The notes under the pieces are model-generated. The model made no database searches. It worked only from the letters and a program-made list of their open reading frames with translations, and was not told the origin of the DNA. A DNA stretch of 18,151 nt from DATAQC01 sp046263055 (lineage in GTDB: Bacteria; Actinomycetota; Acidimicrobiia; Acidimicrobiales; AC-14), in assembly GCA_046263055.1 (NCBI GenBank), contig JBHELO010000071.1:1-18151 (forward strand), written 5' to 3'. Shown one piece after another: positions 1 to 7,449 of this stretch (positions are counted from its first letter, which is position 1; every line of letters begins with the position of its first letter). The position numbers and the translations under genes are program-made.

Positions 1-342
1 GACCTCTGCCTCGGCGCCCGCCGCCCCGAGCCGGGGGCCTGGCCTCTGCACGCCCGGGTGGCCAACCGGGTCCTGGCCCTGGAGTTGCGCCGGCGGGCCG
101 GCGTCCGGCTCCGGGACCTCGGCCCCATGCGGGCCGCCCGCCGCCAGGCCCTCATCGACCTGGCCATCGCCGACCGCCGCTCGGGCTGGCCCCTCGAGAT
201 GGTGCTGCGGGCGGCGGCCGGCGGGTGGCGGGTCACCGAGGTCCCGGTGACCTACCGGGCGCGGAGTGGGCGCTCCAAGGTCACGGGCACCCTGGGCGGC
301 ACGGTGCGGGCGGTGCGGGACATGGCCGGGGTGCTGCGGTGA
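1..342 (+). CDS. Glycosyltransferase family 2, C-terminal part (5' truncated by window edge)
   Basis: The frame is open from the first base and stops at TGA 340-342, so only about the last 113 residues are present. The segment DLGPMRAARR, then SGWPLEMVLRAAAGGWRV and EVPVTYRAR-GRSKVTG, matches the end of the dolichyl-phosphate-mannose-synthase-like branch of GT2. In that branch a conserved DLGP/R turn is followed by a helix that picks the target fold, then the EVPVxYxxRxxGxSK signature. These enzymes move a sugar from a nucleotide donor to a polyprenyl-phosphate or similar acceptor at the inner membrane face. The N-terminal catalytic half (DxD) lies outside the window. It is followed by a TIGR04282-type transferase, a pairing seen in actinobacterial clusters whose end product is not settled. 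No transmembrane segment occurs in the visible part. Confidence 0.8.
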   Translation, partial: DLCLGARRPEPGAWPLHARVANRVLALELRRRAGVRLRDLGPMRAARRQALIDLAIADRRSGWPLEMVLRAAAGGWRVTEVPVTYRARSGRSKVTGTLGGTVRAVRDMAGVLR

Positions 343-379
343 CGGCAGGGTGCACGGTCGGCGGCCGGGGTGCCCCGGC

Positions 380-450
380 GAGCGAACGCGACTGGCCCGG
401 CGGTGACGGCGGGTGCCGCGGTGAGCGAACGCGACGGGCCCGGCGGTGAC
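380..450 (+). repeat. Direct repeat pair upstream of the TIGR04282 gene
   Basis: A 28-base segment at 380-407 recurs at 423-450 with one mismatch (27/28), period 43. Because 43 is not a multiple of 3, the copies read in different frames. That suggests this stretch is untranslated and that the gene starts after it. Confidence 0.8.
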
Positions 451-465
451 GCTCGGGGTGCTGCG

Positions 466-1227
466 GTGATCCCGGCGGCGGCGGGCTCGGCGGAGCCGGG
501 CGGCGGCCGGGGGTGGGCGGCCGGCGTCATCGTCATGGCCAAGGCCCCCGTCCCGGGACGGGTGAAGACCCGGCTGTGCCCGCCGTGCACGCCCGAGGAG
601 GCGGCGATGGTGGCGGAGGCCGCCCTGGCCGACACCCTGGCCGCGGTGTGCGCCACCGAGGAGGCGGCGTGGCGGACGGTGGCCCTCGACGGCGACCCCG
701 GCCCGTGGCTGCCGCCCGGCGTGGCTGTTGTGGCCCAGCGAGGGCGGGGCCTCGACGAGCGGCTGGCGGCTGCGTTCGCCGACGCCGGAACGCCGGCCGT
801 GGTCATCGCCGCCGACACCCCCCAGGTCACGCCCGCCCTCCTGAGCCAGGCCCTGGCCGCCCTGATGGCGCCGGGGGTGGACGCGGTGGTGGGCCCGACC
901 ATGGACGACGGGTACTGGGCCCTCGGGCTGCGCCGGGCCGACCCCAGGGTGTTCGTGGGCGTTCCCATGAGCCACCCGTCGACCCTGGCCGCCCAGCGGG
1001 ACCGCCTGGCCCACCTGGGGTTGGCGGTGGCACCCGACCTGCCCACGCTGCGCGACGTCGACAGCATGGACGACGCCCGGGCGGTGGCCGCCGACCTCCC
1101 CGGTTCCCGCTTCGCGGCGGCGGTGGCGGCCCCGTCGCCCTTCCATGCCCCGGAGCCCCCCAACTCAGCGGCTGAGGCGCCCCCGCCCGGCGGTACCGAT
1201 TGGGCGCAAGCCGGAGGCCGCCGGTGA
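466..1227 (+). CDS. TIGR04282/DUF2064 family glycosyltransferase-like protein
   Basis: About 253 residues with the GT-A/nucleotidyltransferase-like fold of the TIGR04282 (DUF2064) family. The hallmark is at residues 21-37 (VIVMAKAPVPGRVKTRL); further landmarks are the metal-site-like VIAADTPQVTPALL, the DDGYWALGL loop and the family-typical end DVDSMDDARA. Members are often annotated as arsenosugar-biosynthesis or radical-SAM/selenodomain-associated transferases; the substrate here is unknown. The frame is open back to GTG 370, but the out-of-frame repeat at 380-450 argues for GTG 466 as the start; ATG 535 falls inside the first beta strand and is too late. The stop overlaps the next gene's GTG by 4 bases (GTGA), implying translational coupling. 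Confident for family, unsure of function and of the exact start. Confidence 0.8.
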   Translation: MIPAAAGSAEPGGGRGWAAGVIVMAKAPVPGRVKTRLCPPCTPEEAAMVAEAALADTLAAVCATEEAAWRTVALDGDPGPWLPPGVAVVAQRGRGLDERLAAAFADAGTPAVVIAADTPQVTPALLSQALAALMAPGVDAVVGPTMDDGYWALGLRRADPRVFVGVPMSHPSTLAAQRDRLAHLGLAVAPDLPTLRDVDSMDDARAVAADLPGSRFAAAVAAPSPFHAPEPPNSAAEAPPPGGTDWAQAGGRR

Positions 1228-2396
1228 GGTCGCCGTCGTTCGTCGCCCGGGCCCGTGACCGTCTGCCCGAGCCGGAGCGCTTCACCAGCCCGCTGCACAG
1301 CCAGCGCACGGCGGCCATCCTCGGGTTGGCCCTGGGCGTGTGCTTCAGCGTCTCCTTCGTCACCGGGCTGATCTCCCACCTGATCCAGCACCCGCCAGGC
1401 TGGCTCACGTGGCCGCCCCGCCCGGCCGGCTTCTACCGGGTCACCCAGGGCCTCCACGTGGTCACCGGCGTGGCCAGCATCCCCCTCCTGCTGGGGAAGC
1501 TGTGGACCGTCTACCCCCACTTCTGGACGCGCCCGGGGGTGCGCGACGCGGCCCACGCGGTGGAGCGCATCAGCCTGTTCCCCCTCGTCGGCGGCAGCCT
1601 GTTCATGCTGTTCACCGGGACGATCAACGTGGCCCGCTGGTACCGCCCCATGCCGTTCTTCTTCACCGTCGCCCACTACTGGGCGGCGTACATCCTCGTC
1701 GGGGCGATGATCGTGCACATCGGGGCCAAGGCCGCCACCACCCGGCTGGCCCTGTCCCGCCGCAGCCCGGACCTGGCCGTCCCCTCGTCGGCCGACGGCG
1801 CCCTCGGCCGCCGGGGGTTCCTGGGCGCCCTGGCCGCCACCTCCCTGGCGCTGGTGGCCACCACCGCCGGCCAAACCTTCCGGCCCCTGCGGCAGCTGGG
1901 GATCCTCGCGCCCCGCGACCCCGACGTCGGCTCGCTCGGGATCCCGGTGAACCGCCCGGCGGTGGAGGCGGGAGTGGTGGATCTCGCTCGCGACCCGGCC
2001 TACCGCCTGGCCGTGGAGGGGGCGGTGGGCACGCCCCTGTCCTTCTCGCTGGACGATCTGCGGGCCCTGCCCCAGCACGAAGCCACCCTGCCGATCGCCT
2101 GTGTCGAGGGGTGGAGCGCGTCGGCCACGTGGCGCGGGGTGCGGGTGCGCGACCTGCTGGCCAGAGCCGGCGCCGGGGGTGACGCCACCGTGCTGGTGGA
2201 GTCCCTGGAACCTCAGGGTGTCTACCGGGTGTCGGCCCTCAACCACCCGCAGGCGTCCGACGCCGACACCCTGCTGGCCCTGGAGCTGGACGGCCGGGTG
2301 CTCGACGTTGACCACGGCTTTCCGGTCCGCCTCATCTCGCCCAACCGGCCGGGTGTCCTCCAGACCAAATGGGTCAAGCGCCTGGAGGTGCGATGA
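1224..2396 (+). CDS. Membrane cytochrome b-like / molybdopterin (sulfite oxidase family) oxidoreductase fusion
   Basis: 390 residues from GTG 1224, which overlaps the previous stop (GTGA). The N-terminal third has four hydrophobic helices (about 31-51, 75-95, 115-135, 149-168). H78, H151 and H165 sit in helices 2 and 4, with H151 and H165 14 residues apart, as in di-haem or mono-haem b cytochromes. A fifth hydrophobic segment follows a twin arginine (GRRGFLGALAATSLALVA, R196-R197), a Tat-type signal placed internally. Residues ~250-390 are the sulfite-oxidase/MsrP-like molybdopterin domain: PIACVEGWSASATWRGV carries the likely Mo-ligand Cys (C293), and RLISPNRPG and TKWVKRLEV close the domain. 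Prediction: electrons pass between the quinone pool or haem and an external Moco site. The substrate is unknown. Some actinobacterial proteins of this layout are known to need both Sec and Tat. Confidence 0.85.
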   Translation: MRSPSFVARARDRLPEPERFTSPLHSQRTAAILGLALGVCFSVSFVTGLISHLIQHPPGWLTWPPRPAGFYRVTQGLHVVTGVASIPLLLGKLWTVYPHFWTRPGVRDAAHAVERISLFPLVGGSLFMLFTGTINVARWYRPMPFFFTVAHYWAAYILVGAMIVHIGAKAATTRLALSRRSPDLAVPSSADGALGRRGFLGALAATSLALVATTAGQTFRPLRQLGILAPRDPDVGSLGIPVNRPAVEAGVVDLARDPAYRLAVEGAVGTPLSFSLDDLRALPQHEATLPIACVEGWSASATWRGVRVRDLLARAGAGGDATVLVESLEPQGVYRVSALNHPQASDADTLLALELDGRVLDVDHGFPVRLISPNRPGVLQTKWVKRLEVR

Positions 2397-2893
2397 CGTT
2401 GCCCGTGGCCGGGAGCCCGGCCGACGCCCCCGGCTCGGGCGGCCCGTCCCAGGCCGAGCAGCCGCGTACAGGCGGCCCGCTGTTCTGGACCGGCGTCGTG
2501 GTCGGCTGGGTGGTCATGGCCGCCGGCGTCCGGGGGCTGCTCCACGACCACGTGGCCACCAACCCCACGGCGGTGGGCCGCCTGTTCGTGGAGAGCGCGC
2601 TGCTCCACGACCTGATCCTCGCCCCCCTGGTCTGCGGGATCGGCCTCCTGCTGGCGCGCCTGCTCCCCCCGCGGCTGCGGGCCATCGTGGGCGGAGGCAT
2701 CATCGCCAGCGCGGTCGTGAGCCTGTACAGCTTCCCGTTCGTGCGGGGCTACGGGCGCGACCCCAACCTGCCCAGCGCCCTCTCCCGGAACTACGGGCGG
2801 GGACTGGTGTTGCTCCTCGCCGCCATCTGGCTGGTGGTGGTGGCCCTGGCCGCCCTGGCCATCGTCCGCCGCCGTGCCCCCGGCCGCCCCTGA
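2393..2893 (+). CDS. Small integral membrane protein of unknown function
   Basis: 166 residues from ATG 2393, overlapping the preceding stop by 4 bases (ATGA), so probably co-translated with the molybdopterin fusion. After a Pro/Gly-rich cytosolic head of about 30 residues there are four hydrophobic stretches: LFWTGVVVGWVVMAAGV, LILAPLVCGIGLLLARLL, AIVGGGIIASAVVSLYSF and GLVLLLAAIWLVVVALAALAIV, ending in RRR. A conserved-looking HDLILAPLV with a neighbouring His could contact haem or quinone, but I recognise no domain. By position it may be an accessory subunit or assembly factor of the oxidoreductase. The next gene follows after 44 bases and has its own ribosome binding site. Confidence 0.75.
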   Translation: MTLPVAGSPADAPGSGGPSQAEQPRTGGPLFWTGVVVGWVVMAAGVRGLLHDHVATNPTAVGRLFVESALLHDLILAPLVCGIGLLLARLLPPRLRAIVGGGIIASAVVSLYSFPFVRGYGRDPNLPSALSRNYGRGLVLLLAAIWLVVVALAALAIVRRRAPGRP

Positions 2894-2937
2894 GGGGCGC
2901 GACCGGTAAGACCCCGACCCTGGGCCAGAGTGGAGGC

Positions 2938-3666
2938 ATGGCACCGGTGACGGACGACGACCGCGGCGTGGCCCTCGGCGTCACCGGACTTCGCCACGGC
3001 TACCGTTCATCGGCCGGCGCCCTGGCCGTCCTCGACGGTGTGGACATGGCCGTTCCCGCCAACGGGTACGCCGCCATCACCGGCTCATCGGGCGCCGGGA
3101 AGACCACCCTGCTCACCATCCTCGGGGGCCTGGAGCGGGCCCAGGGCGGGCGGGTGGACGTGGGCGGGCGGGACATCGCCGCTTTGGCGGGCGACGATCT
3201 GGCCGCCTACCGCCGCACCACGGTGGGTTTCGTCTTCCAGCATTTCGGGCTCATGGACACCCTCACCGCGGCCGAGAACGTGGAGCTGGCCGCCACCCTG
3301 TCGGGCCTGGCCCCCAGGGCTCGGCGGGCCAGGGCCGGCGAGGTCCTCGACGCCCTCGGCCTGTCGCCGCGCGCCGGCCACCGCCCGGCCGAGCTGTCGG
3401 GCGGCGAGCGCCAGCGGGTGGCCATCGCCCGGGCCCTGGTCAACCGCCCCAGGCTGCTCCTGGCCGACGAGCCCACCGGCAACCTGGACGACGACGCCGC
3501 GGCCATGGTCGTCGACCTGCTCGAGGCCCTGCGCATGGAGTACGGCTGCACGCTGGTGCTGGTCACCCACAACCGGGCCCTGGCCAGCCGTGCCGACCAG
3601 CAGTTCCGCATCGCCGACGGCCACGTCACCGAGAGCGCCCGCCGCGACCCGGTCCCCCACCCGTGA
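2938..3666 (+). CDS. ABC transporter ATP-binding protein, LolD/MacB-type
   Basis: 242 residues from ATG 2938; a GGAGG lies just upstream (about 2932-2936), which chooses this start over the long open frame before it. Walker A GSSGAGKT at 49-56, Q-loop Q101 (VFQHFGLMDTLTAAENV), signature LSGGERQR from 153, Walker B LLLADEPTGNLD with catalytic E178, and H-loop H211 (LVTHN) are all intact. The ENVELAATLSG and TGNLD elements are typical of the MacB/LolD/FtsE-like ATPases that power mechanotransmission through FtsX-type permeases rather than ordinary import. The downstream permease is its obvious partner. A weak -10-like TAAGAC at 2907-2912 could give this gene group its own promoter. Confidence 0.93.
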   Translation: MAPVTDDDRGVALGVTGLRHGYRSSAGALAVLDGVDMAVPANGYAAITGSSGAGKTTLLTILGGLERAQGGRVDVGGRDIAALAGDDLAAYRRTTVGFVFQHFGLMDTLTAAENVELAATLSGLAPRARRARAGEVLDALGLSPRAGHRPAELSGGERQRVAIARALVNRPRLLLADEPTGNLDDDAAAMVVDLLEALRMEYGCTLVLVTHNRALASRADQQFRIADGHVTESARRDPVPHP

Positions 3667-3673
3667 CCCGCCG

Positions 3674-3789
3674 ACCCCGGAGGCCGGCGAGGTGAGCTGG
3701 CGGCCGGGCTGCGTGCCCGAACGCAATGGGGTGCGACCGCCAGGCTCGGCTCGGCGGCCACCCCGGAGGCCGGCGAGGTGAGCTGGCGG
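3674..3789 (+). repeat. Duplicated translation-initiation region (two identical 30-bp copies)
   Basis: The 30 bases at 3674-3703 are repeated exactly at 3760-3789 (period 86). Each copy contains GGAGG, an 8-nt spacer, GTG and the next three codons (GTG AGC TGG CGG). The second copy starts the permease gene; the first starts a short ORF in another frame. This is most simply a recent tandem duplication. Confidence 0.95.
3692..3781 (+). CDS. Putative 29-residue leader ORF created by the duplication
   Basis: GTG 3692 has the same GGAGG and 8-nt spacing as the permease start. It encodes a peptide beginning MSWRPG, rich in Arg and Pro, and ends at TGA 3779-3781, which overlaps the permease start codon as GTGA. 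The overlap would couple leader translation to permease translation. The peptide probably has no function of its own. It could equally be an inert by-product of the duplication. Confidence 0.4.
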   Translation: MSWRPGCVPERNGVRPPGSARRPPRRPAR

Positions 3790-5199
3790 GACGCGGCGGT
3801 ACTGGCCGTCAAGAACCTGCGGCGGCGGTTCGGGCGGTCGGTGCTGACCCTCCTGGCCGTGGCGCTGGCCGCCACCTTGCTGACCGCCCTCGTCACCATC
3901 GCCGGCACCGCCCGCACCCGGGTGCTCAAGGAGCTGGCCAAGGGTGGCCCACTGGCCGGCATCCGGGTCACCGCCGCCGAGCCCGACCCGTCCCAGGTGG
4001 ACAACGACAACGCCCGCCCCGGCCCCCCCAAGGACCTGGACGAGGCCGCCCGCCGCCAGATCACCGGCCTGCCCCAGGTGGCCTCCGTGGTCCCGGTGGT
4101 GGCCGCCCAGATGTCGGTGGTGGCCCCCGACCCGCCGGTCAACGCCGCCGTCCTGGCCACGCTGCCGCCCCCGCCGCCCCGCGCTCCGACCACCACCGAC
4201 GCTCCGCGCTTCGGGCCGGCCGCCGGCTCGCCGGAGACCGCCGCCCCCGGCGCCATCGCCCCGCCTGGCCCCTTCGGCGACAGCCTGGTGGGCGTCGACC
4301 TGACCCGCATCGACAAGCTGCCCATCACCGTCATCGCCGGGCGGCTCCCGGCGGCGGGCACCCTCACCGAGGTCGACGTCACCGAGGGCTACCTCCAGCG
4401 GCTGGGTCTCACCAAGAAGCAGGCGGCGGCGGTGGTCGGCACCCAGCTGGCGATGGGGGCACCCCGGGTCTACGACAACGGCGGCCAGACCCGGCTCCGG
4501 GGCCGGTGGACCAGGGCCACCATCGTCGGTGTCGTGGCCCAGGAGGCGGCGCCCGGCCAGATCCTGGGCTCCATCGAGGGGTCCCGCGCCGCCCGGGACT
4601 GGACGGCGGCCGGTGGGACCGGCGGCGGCCGCCTGGACATCCCGACCTCTCCCTACTCGGGGCTGTTCGTGGTGGCCCGGGGGCTCGACAAGGTGGCCGG
4701 CGTGCGCCAGGCCATCACCGACGTCGGCTACGCCACCACCGCCCCCGAGAACCTCATCGCATCCGTGCAGCGCTACCTCCGGGTGGTGGAGATCGTGCTG
4801 GCCGCCATCGGGCTCATCGCCTTGGTCATCGCCGCCCTCGGGATCACCAACGCCCTGCTGGCCTCGGTGCGGGAACGACGAAGGGAGATCGGCGTGCTCA
4901 AGGCCATCGGCGCCCGCGACCGCGACGTGTTGCGCGTGTTCCTCCTGGACGCCTCGGTGCTGGGGTTCACCGGCGGGGTGCTGGGGACGTTCCTCGGCTT
5001 CGCCGCCGCCTTCGGGGTGAGCCAGGTGGTCAACCGTTACCTGGCCGCCCAGGGCCTGGCCGGGGTGGCCCTGGGGCTGCCCACGACCATCCTCGTGGGG
5101 TCGGTCACCGGGTCCACCATCCTGGCCCTGGGGGCGGGGGCCCTGCCCGCCCGCCGGGCCGCCCGCCTGCCCGCCCGCGAGGCCATGGAGGCGGCGTGA
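3778..5199 (+). CDS. FtsX-family (MacB-like) ABC transporter permease
   Basis: 473 residues from GTG 3778. The N-terminal helix is RSVLTLLAVALAATLLTALVTI (about 18-40). An extracytoplasmic domain of ~290 residues follows, including a Pro/Ala-rich disordered loop (about 128-166). The C-terminal FtsX domain has three helices (about 337-362, 387-416, 437-457) with the expected cytosolic coupling motif RERRREIGVLKAIGA between the first two. The one-plus-three helix plan is that of MacB-type mechanotransmission permeases, used for lipoprotein, antibiotic or peptide handling. It pairs with the upstream ATPase. The following lipoprotein gene overlaps its stop by 4 bases, suggesting a three-part machine. 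Substrate unknown. Confidence 0.9.
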   Translation: MSWRDAAVLAVKNLRRRFGRSVLTLLAVALAATLLTALVTIAGTARTRVLKELAKGGPLAGIRVTAAEPDPSQVDNDNARPGPPKDLDEAARRQITGLPQVASVVPVVAAQMSVVAPDPPVNAAVLATLPPPPPRAPTTTDAPRFGPAAGSPETAAPGAIAPPGPFGDSLVGVDLTRIDKLPITVIAGRLPAAGTLTEVDVTEGYLQRLGLTKKQAAAVVGTQLAMGAPRVYDNGGQTRLRGRWTRATIVGVVAQEAAPGQILGSIEGSRAARDWTAAGGTGGGRLDIPTSPYSGLFVVARGLDKVAGVRQAITDVGYATTAPENLIASVQRYLRVVEIVLAAIGLIALVIAALGITNALLASVRERRREIGVLKAIGARDRDVLRVFLLDASVLGFTGGVLGTFLGFAAAFGVSQVVNRYLAAQGLAGVALGLPTTILVGSVTGSTILALGAGALPARRAARLPAREAMEAA

Positions 5200-6047
5200 C
5201 GGGCGCTCCTCACCCGGCAACCGGCTCGGCGACCGGCACGGCCCCGGGCCCCGGCCCCGGCCGGACTGCCAGGGGCGCGGTGATGACGGCGACGGTGACG
5301 GCGGCGGTGGCGTTGTTGGTGGCCGCTGCCTGCTCCACGCCCACCGGAAAGGGCCTGCCGCCGGCCGCCGCCCCCACGGGGCCGGCCATCACCTACGTGG
5401 CCGTGGGCGCCAGCGAGACCACGGGCTTCGGCGCCGACCAGCCCCTGCGCAACGGCTGGCCCCAGGTGCTCGACCGTACCGCGCTGCCCCCCACCGCGGT
5501 GTTCGTCAACATGGGCATCCCGGGGGCGACGGTGGCGTCCGCGATCAAGGACGAGCTGCCCCAGGCCCTGACCGTCAAGCCCACGCTGGCCACCGTGTGG
5601 CTCAACGTCAACGACATCATCGCCGGTGTGTCGGCCGACGACTACGAACGGGACCTGACCTCGCTGGTGCACGGCCTGCGAGGCGCGGGCGCCACCCGGG
5701 TCCTGGTGGCCAACGTGCCCCCGCTCGACGATCTCCCCGCCTACCAGGCCTGCCGGGCCGCCATCACCGGCGGCGGTCGGTGCCGGTTCGGGTCCGCCGT
5801 CCCCGCGCCCGACGCTCTCGACGCCACCGTCGACGCCTACAACTCGGCGACCGCACGCGTGGCCCAGCGGGAAGGCGCCTTCCTCGTCGACCTCCACGCC
5901 GTGGGCCTGGCCGCCCGTCAGGCGGGCACCGAGGCGTCGCTGGTCAGCGGCGACGGCTTCCACCCGAGCACCGCCGGCCACGCCGCGGTGGCCAAGGCGT
6001 TCGCCGACGTCCTGGCCCACAGCGGCCCGCTCATCCCCACCGGTTGA
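5196..6047 (+). CDS. SGNH/GDSL-family hydrolase lipoprotein
   Basis: 283 residues from GTG 5196 (GTGA overlap with the permease). This start gives an n-region with arginines before the hydrophobic core and a lipobox LVAAAC with C46 as the lipidated residue; ATG 5283 would leave a signal with no positive charge. The SGNH blocks are in order: S73 in GASETTGFG (replacing the usual GDS), the Gly block NMGIPGAT, N139 in NVND and the D253-x-x-H256 pair in DGFHPS. The GAS variant of block I occurs in other secreted SGNH esterases. It likely acts as an esterase or acylhydrolase on the outer face of the cell membrane. Its position next to the LolD-like ATPase and FtsX permease suggests it acts on what they extract. 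Confidence 0.88.
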   Translation: MTGAPHPATGSATGTAPGPGPGRTARGAVMTATVTAAVALLVAAACSTPTGKGLPPAAAPTGPAITYVAVGASETTGFGADQPLRNGWPQVLDRTALPPTAVFVNMGIPGATVASAIKDELPQALTVKPTLATVWLNVNDIIAGVSADDYERDLTSLVHGLRGAGATRVLVANVPPLDDLPAYQACRAAITGGGRCRFGSAVPAPDALDATVDAYNSATARVAQREGAFLVDLHAVGLAARQAGTEASLVSGDGFHPSTAGHAAVAKAFADVLAHSGPLIPTG

Positions 6048-6081
6048 GCCGCTCCCGGGACAGGGCTCGACGGGCGTCCCG

Positions 6082-6087
6082 TAGAGT
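6082..6087 (+). promoter_or_regulatory. Candidate -10 box for the threonine dehydratase gene
   Basis: TAGAGT fits the actinobacterial TANNNT -10 pattern and lies in the only gap of more than 100 bases in this part of the window. No convincing -35 is visible. Transcription would start near 6094, leaving an untranslated leader of about 90 nt ending in a GGGAGG ribosome site (6172-6177). Confidence 0.35.
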
Positions 6088-6183
6088 GGCCGGCGCCCGG
6101 CCGGCCGCCCGTCGCCACCTGACCGGTGGGATCGCCGGAGCCGTGCGCGGCCGGATGGGACGTCGAGCAGTGGGAGGCCAGCG

Positions 6184-7434
6184 ATGAGCACCGTGTCGGC
6201 GGGGGACGTGCGGGCCGCCGCGGGCCGCCTGCGCGACGTCGCCGTGCGCACGCCGCTGGAGCACAGCGAGCGCCTCTCCGAGCTGATGGGCACCGGCGTG
6301 TGGCTCAAGCGCGAGGACCTCCAGCCGGTGCGGTCCTACAAGCTCCGGGGGGCCTACAACTTCATCGCCTCGCTGGACGCCGCCGAGCGGGCGGCCGGGG
6401 TGGTTTGCGCCAGCGCCGGCAACCACGGCCAGGGCGTGGCCTACACGTGCCGGCGCCTGGGGGTGCCGTGCCAGATCGTGCTGCCCCGCACCACGCCCCG
6501 ACAGAAGCGCGAGCAGATCGCCGCACTTGGCGGGGCGGCCGCCACCATCGTCCTGGCCGGCCACACCTACGACGACGCCCACGAGTCGGCCGTCGGCCTG
6601 GCCGAGCGCGACGGCGCCGTCCTCGTCCCCCCCTTCGACGACCCCCGGGTCATCGCCGGGCAGGGCACGGTGGCGCTCGAGGTGGCCGAGGAGCTGGGCG
6701 ACACAGGGCCCGGCCTCCTCGTCGTCCCGGTGGGCGGCGGCGGGCTGGCGGCGGGCAGTGGCGTGGCGGCCGCCGCTGCGTCGCCCCCGTGGCGGGTGCT
6801 CGGGGTGGAGCCGGCGGGGGCGGCCAGCATGCGGGCGGCCCTCGATGCCGGCGGGCCGGTGGCCCTGCCCGCCATCGACAGCTTCGTGGACGGCGCCGCC
6901 GTCCGCCGGGTGGGCGACCACACCTTCGAGCTCGTGCGGGCCCTGGTGGACGACGTGGTGGCGGTGGCCGAGGGGGCGGTGTGCACCACCATGCTGGAGC
7001 TGTACCAGCGCGAGGGGATCATCGCCGAGCCGGCCGGCGCCCTGGCCGTGGCCGCCCTTCGGGAGGGCCTGGTGAAGCCTCCGGGCGGGCCCGTGGTGTG
7101 CATCGTGTCGGGCGGCAACAACGACGTCAGCCGCTACGGCGAGATCGTGGAGCGGTCCCTCGTCCACGAGGGCCTCAAGCACTACTTCCTCGTGGAGTTC
7201 ACCCAGGAACCGGGCGCCCTGCGGGGGTTCCTCGACAACGTCCTCGGCCCCACCGACGACATCACCCTCTTCGAGTACGTCAAGAAGAACAACCGGGAGA
7301 CGGGCCCCGCCCTGGTGGGCGTCGAGCTGGCCTCCACCGACGACCTGCAGCCGCTCCTCGAGCGCATGGGCGCCAGCTCGCTCGCCATCGAGCGCCTCTC
7401 CGCCGACTCCCCCGCCTTCCGCTTCCTCGTCTGA
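6184..7434 (+). CDS. ilvA: Threonine ammonia-lyase (threonine dehydratase)
   Basis: 416 residues; GGGAGG six bases before ATG 6184 fixes the start. This PLP enzyme converts threonine to 2-oxobutanoate, the first step toward isoleucine. The PLP lysine is K53 in SYKLRGAYN; SAGNHGQGVAY and the phosphate-binding VPVGGGGLAAG are intact. The C-terminal ~85 residues (HYFLVEFTQEPGALRGFLDNVL ... FRFLV) form a single ACT-like regulatory domain, as in the short biosynthetic IlvA of actinobacteria. Feedback control by isoleucine is expected from the family, not shown. The length is typical for that class, between the ACT-less catabolic and the two-ACT enterobacterial forms. It stands alone, with no other ilv gene in view. 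Confidence 0.93.
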   Translation: MSTVSAGDVRAAAGRLRDVAVRTPLEHSERLSELMGTGVWLKREDLQPVRSYKLRGAYNFIASLDAAERAAGVVCASAGNHGQGVAYTCRRLGVPCQIVLPRTTPRQKREQIAALGGAAATIVLAGHTYDDAHESAVGLAERDGAVLVPPFDDPRVIAGQGTVALEVAEELGDTGPGLLVVPVGGGGLAAGSGVAAAAASPPWRVLGVEPAGAASMRAALDAGGPVALPAIDSFVDGAAVRRVGDHTFELVRALVDDVVAVAEGAVCTTMLELYQREGIIAEPAGALAVAALREGLVKPPGGPVVCIVSGGNNDVSRYGEIVERSLVHEGLKHYFLVEFTQEPGALRGFLDNVLGPTDDITLFEYVKKNNRETGPALVGVELASTDDLQPLLERMGASSLAIERLSADSPAFRFLV

Positions 7435-7449
7435 GCGGGCTGCGGTCGA

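Noticed and set aside
370..465. N-terminal extension of the TIGR04282 protein from GTG 370
   Set aside because: It covers two near-identical repeats read in different frames, which real protein sequence would not show, and the family domain begins after 466.
252..2315. Long - strand open frame antisense to the nucleotidyltransferase and Moco genes
   Set aside because: Composition is Gly/Arg/His/Gln-rich with no motif; it is the usual shadow of high-GC genes on the other strand. The same applies to 3085-5220, 5037-6308, 6031-7182 and 14718-16718.
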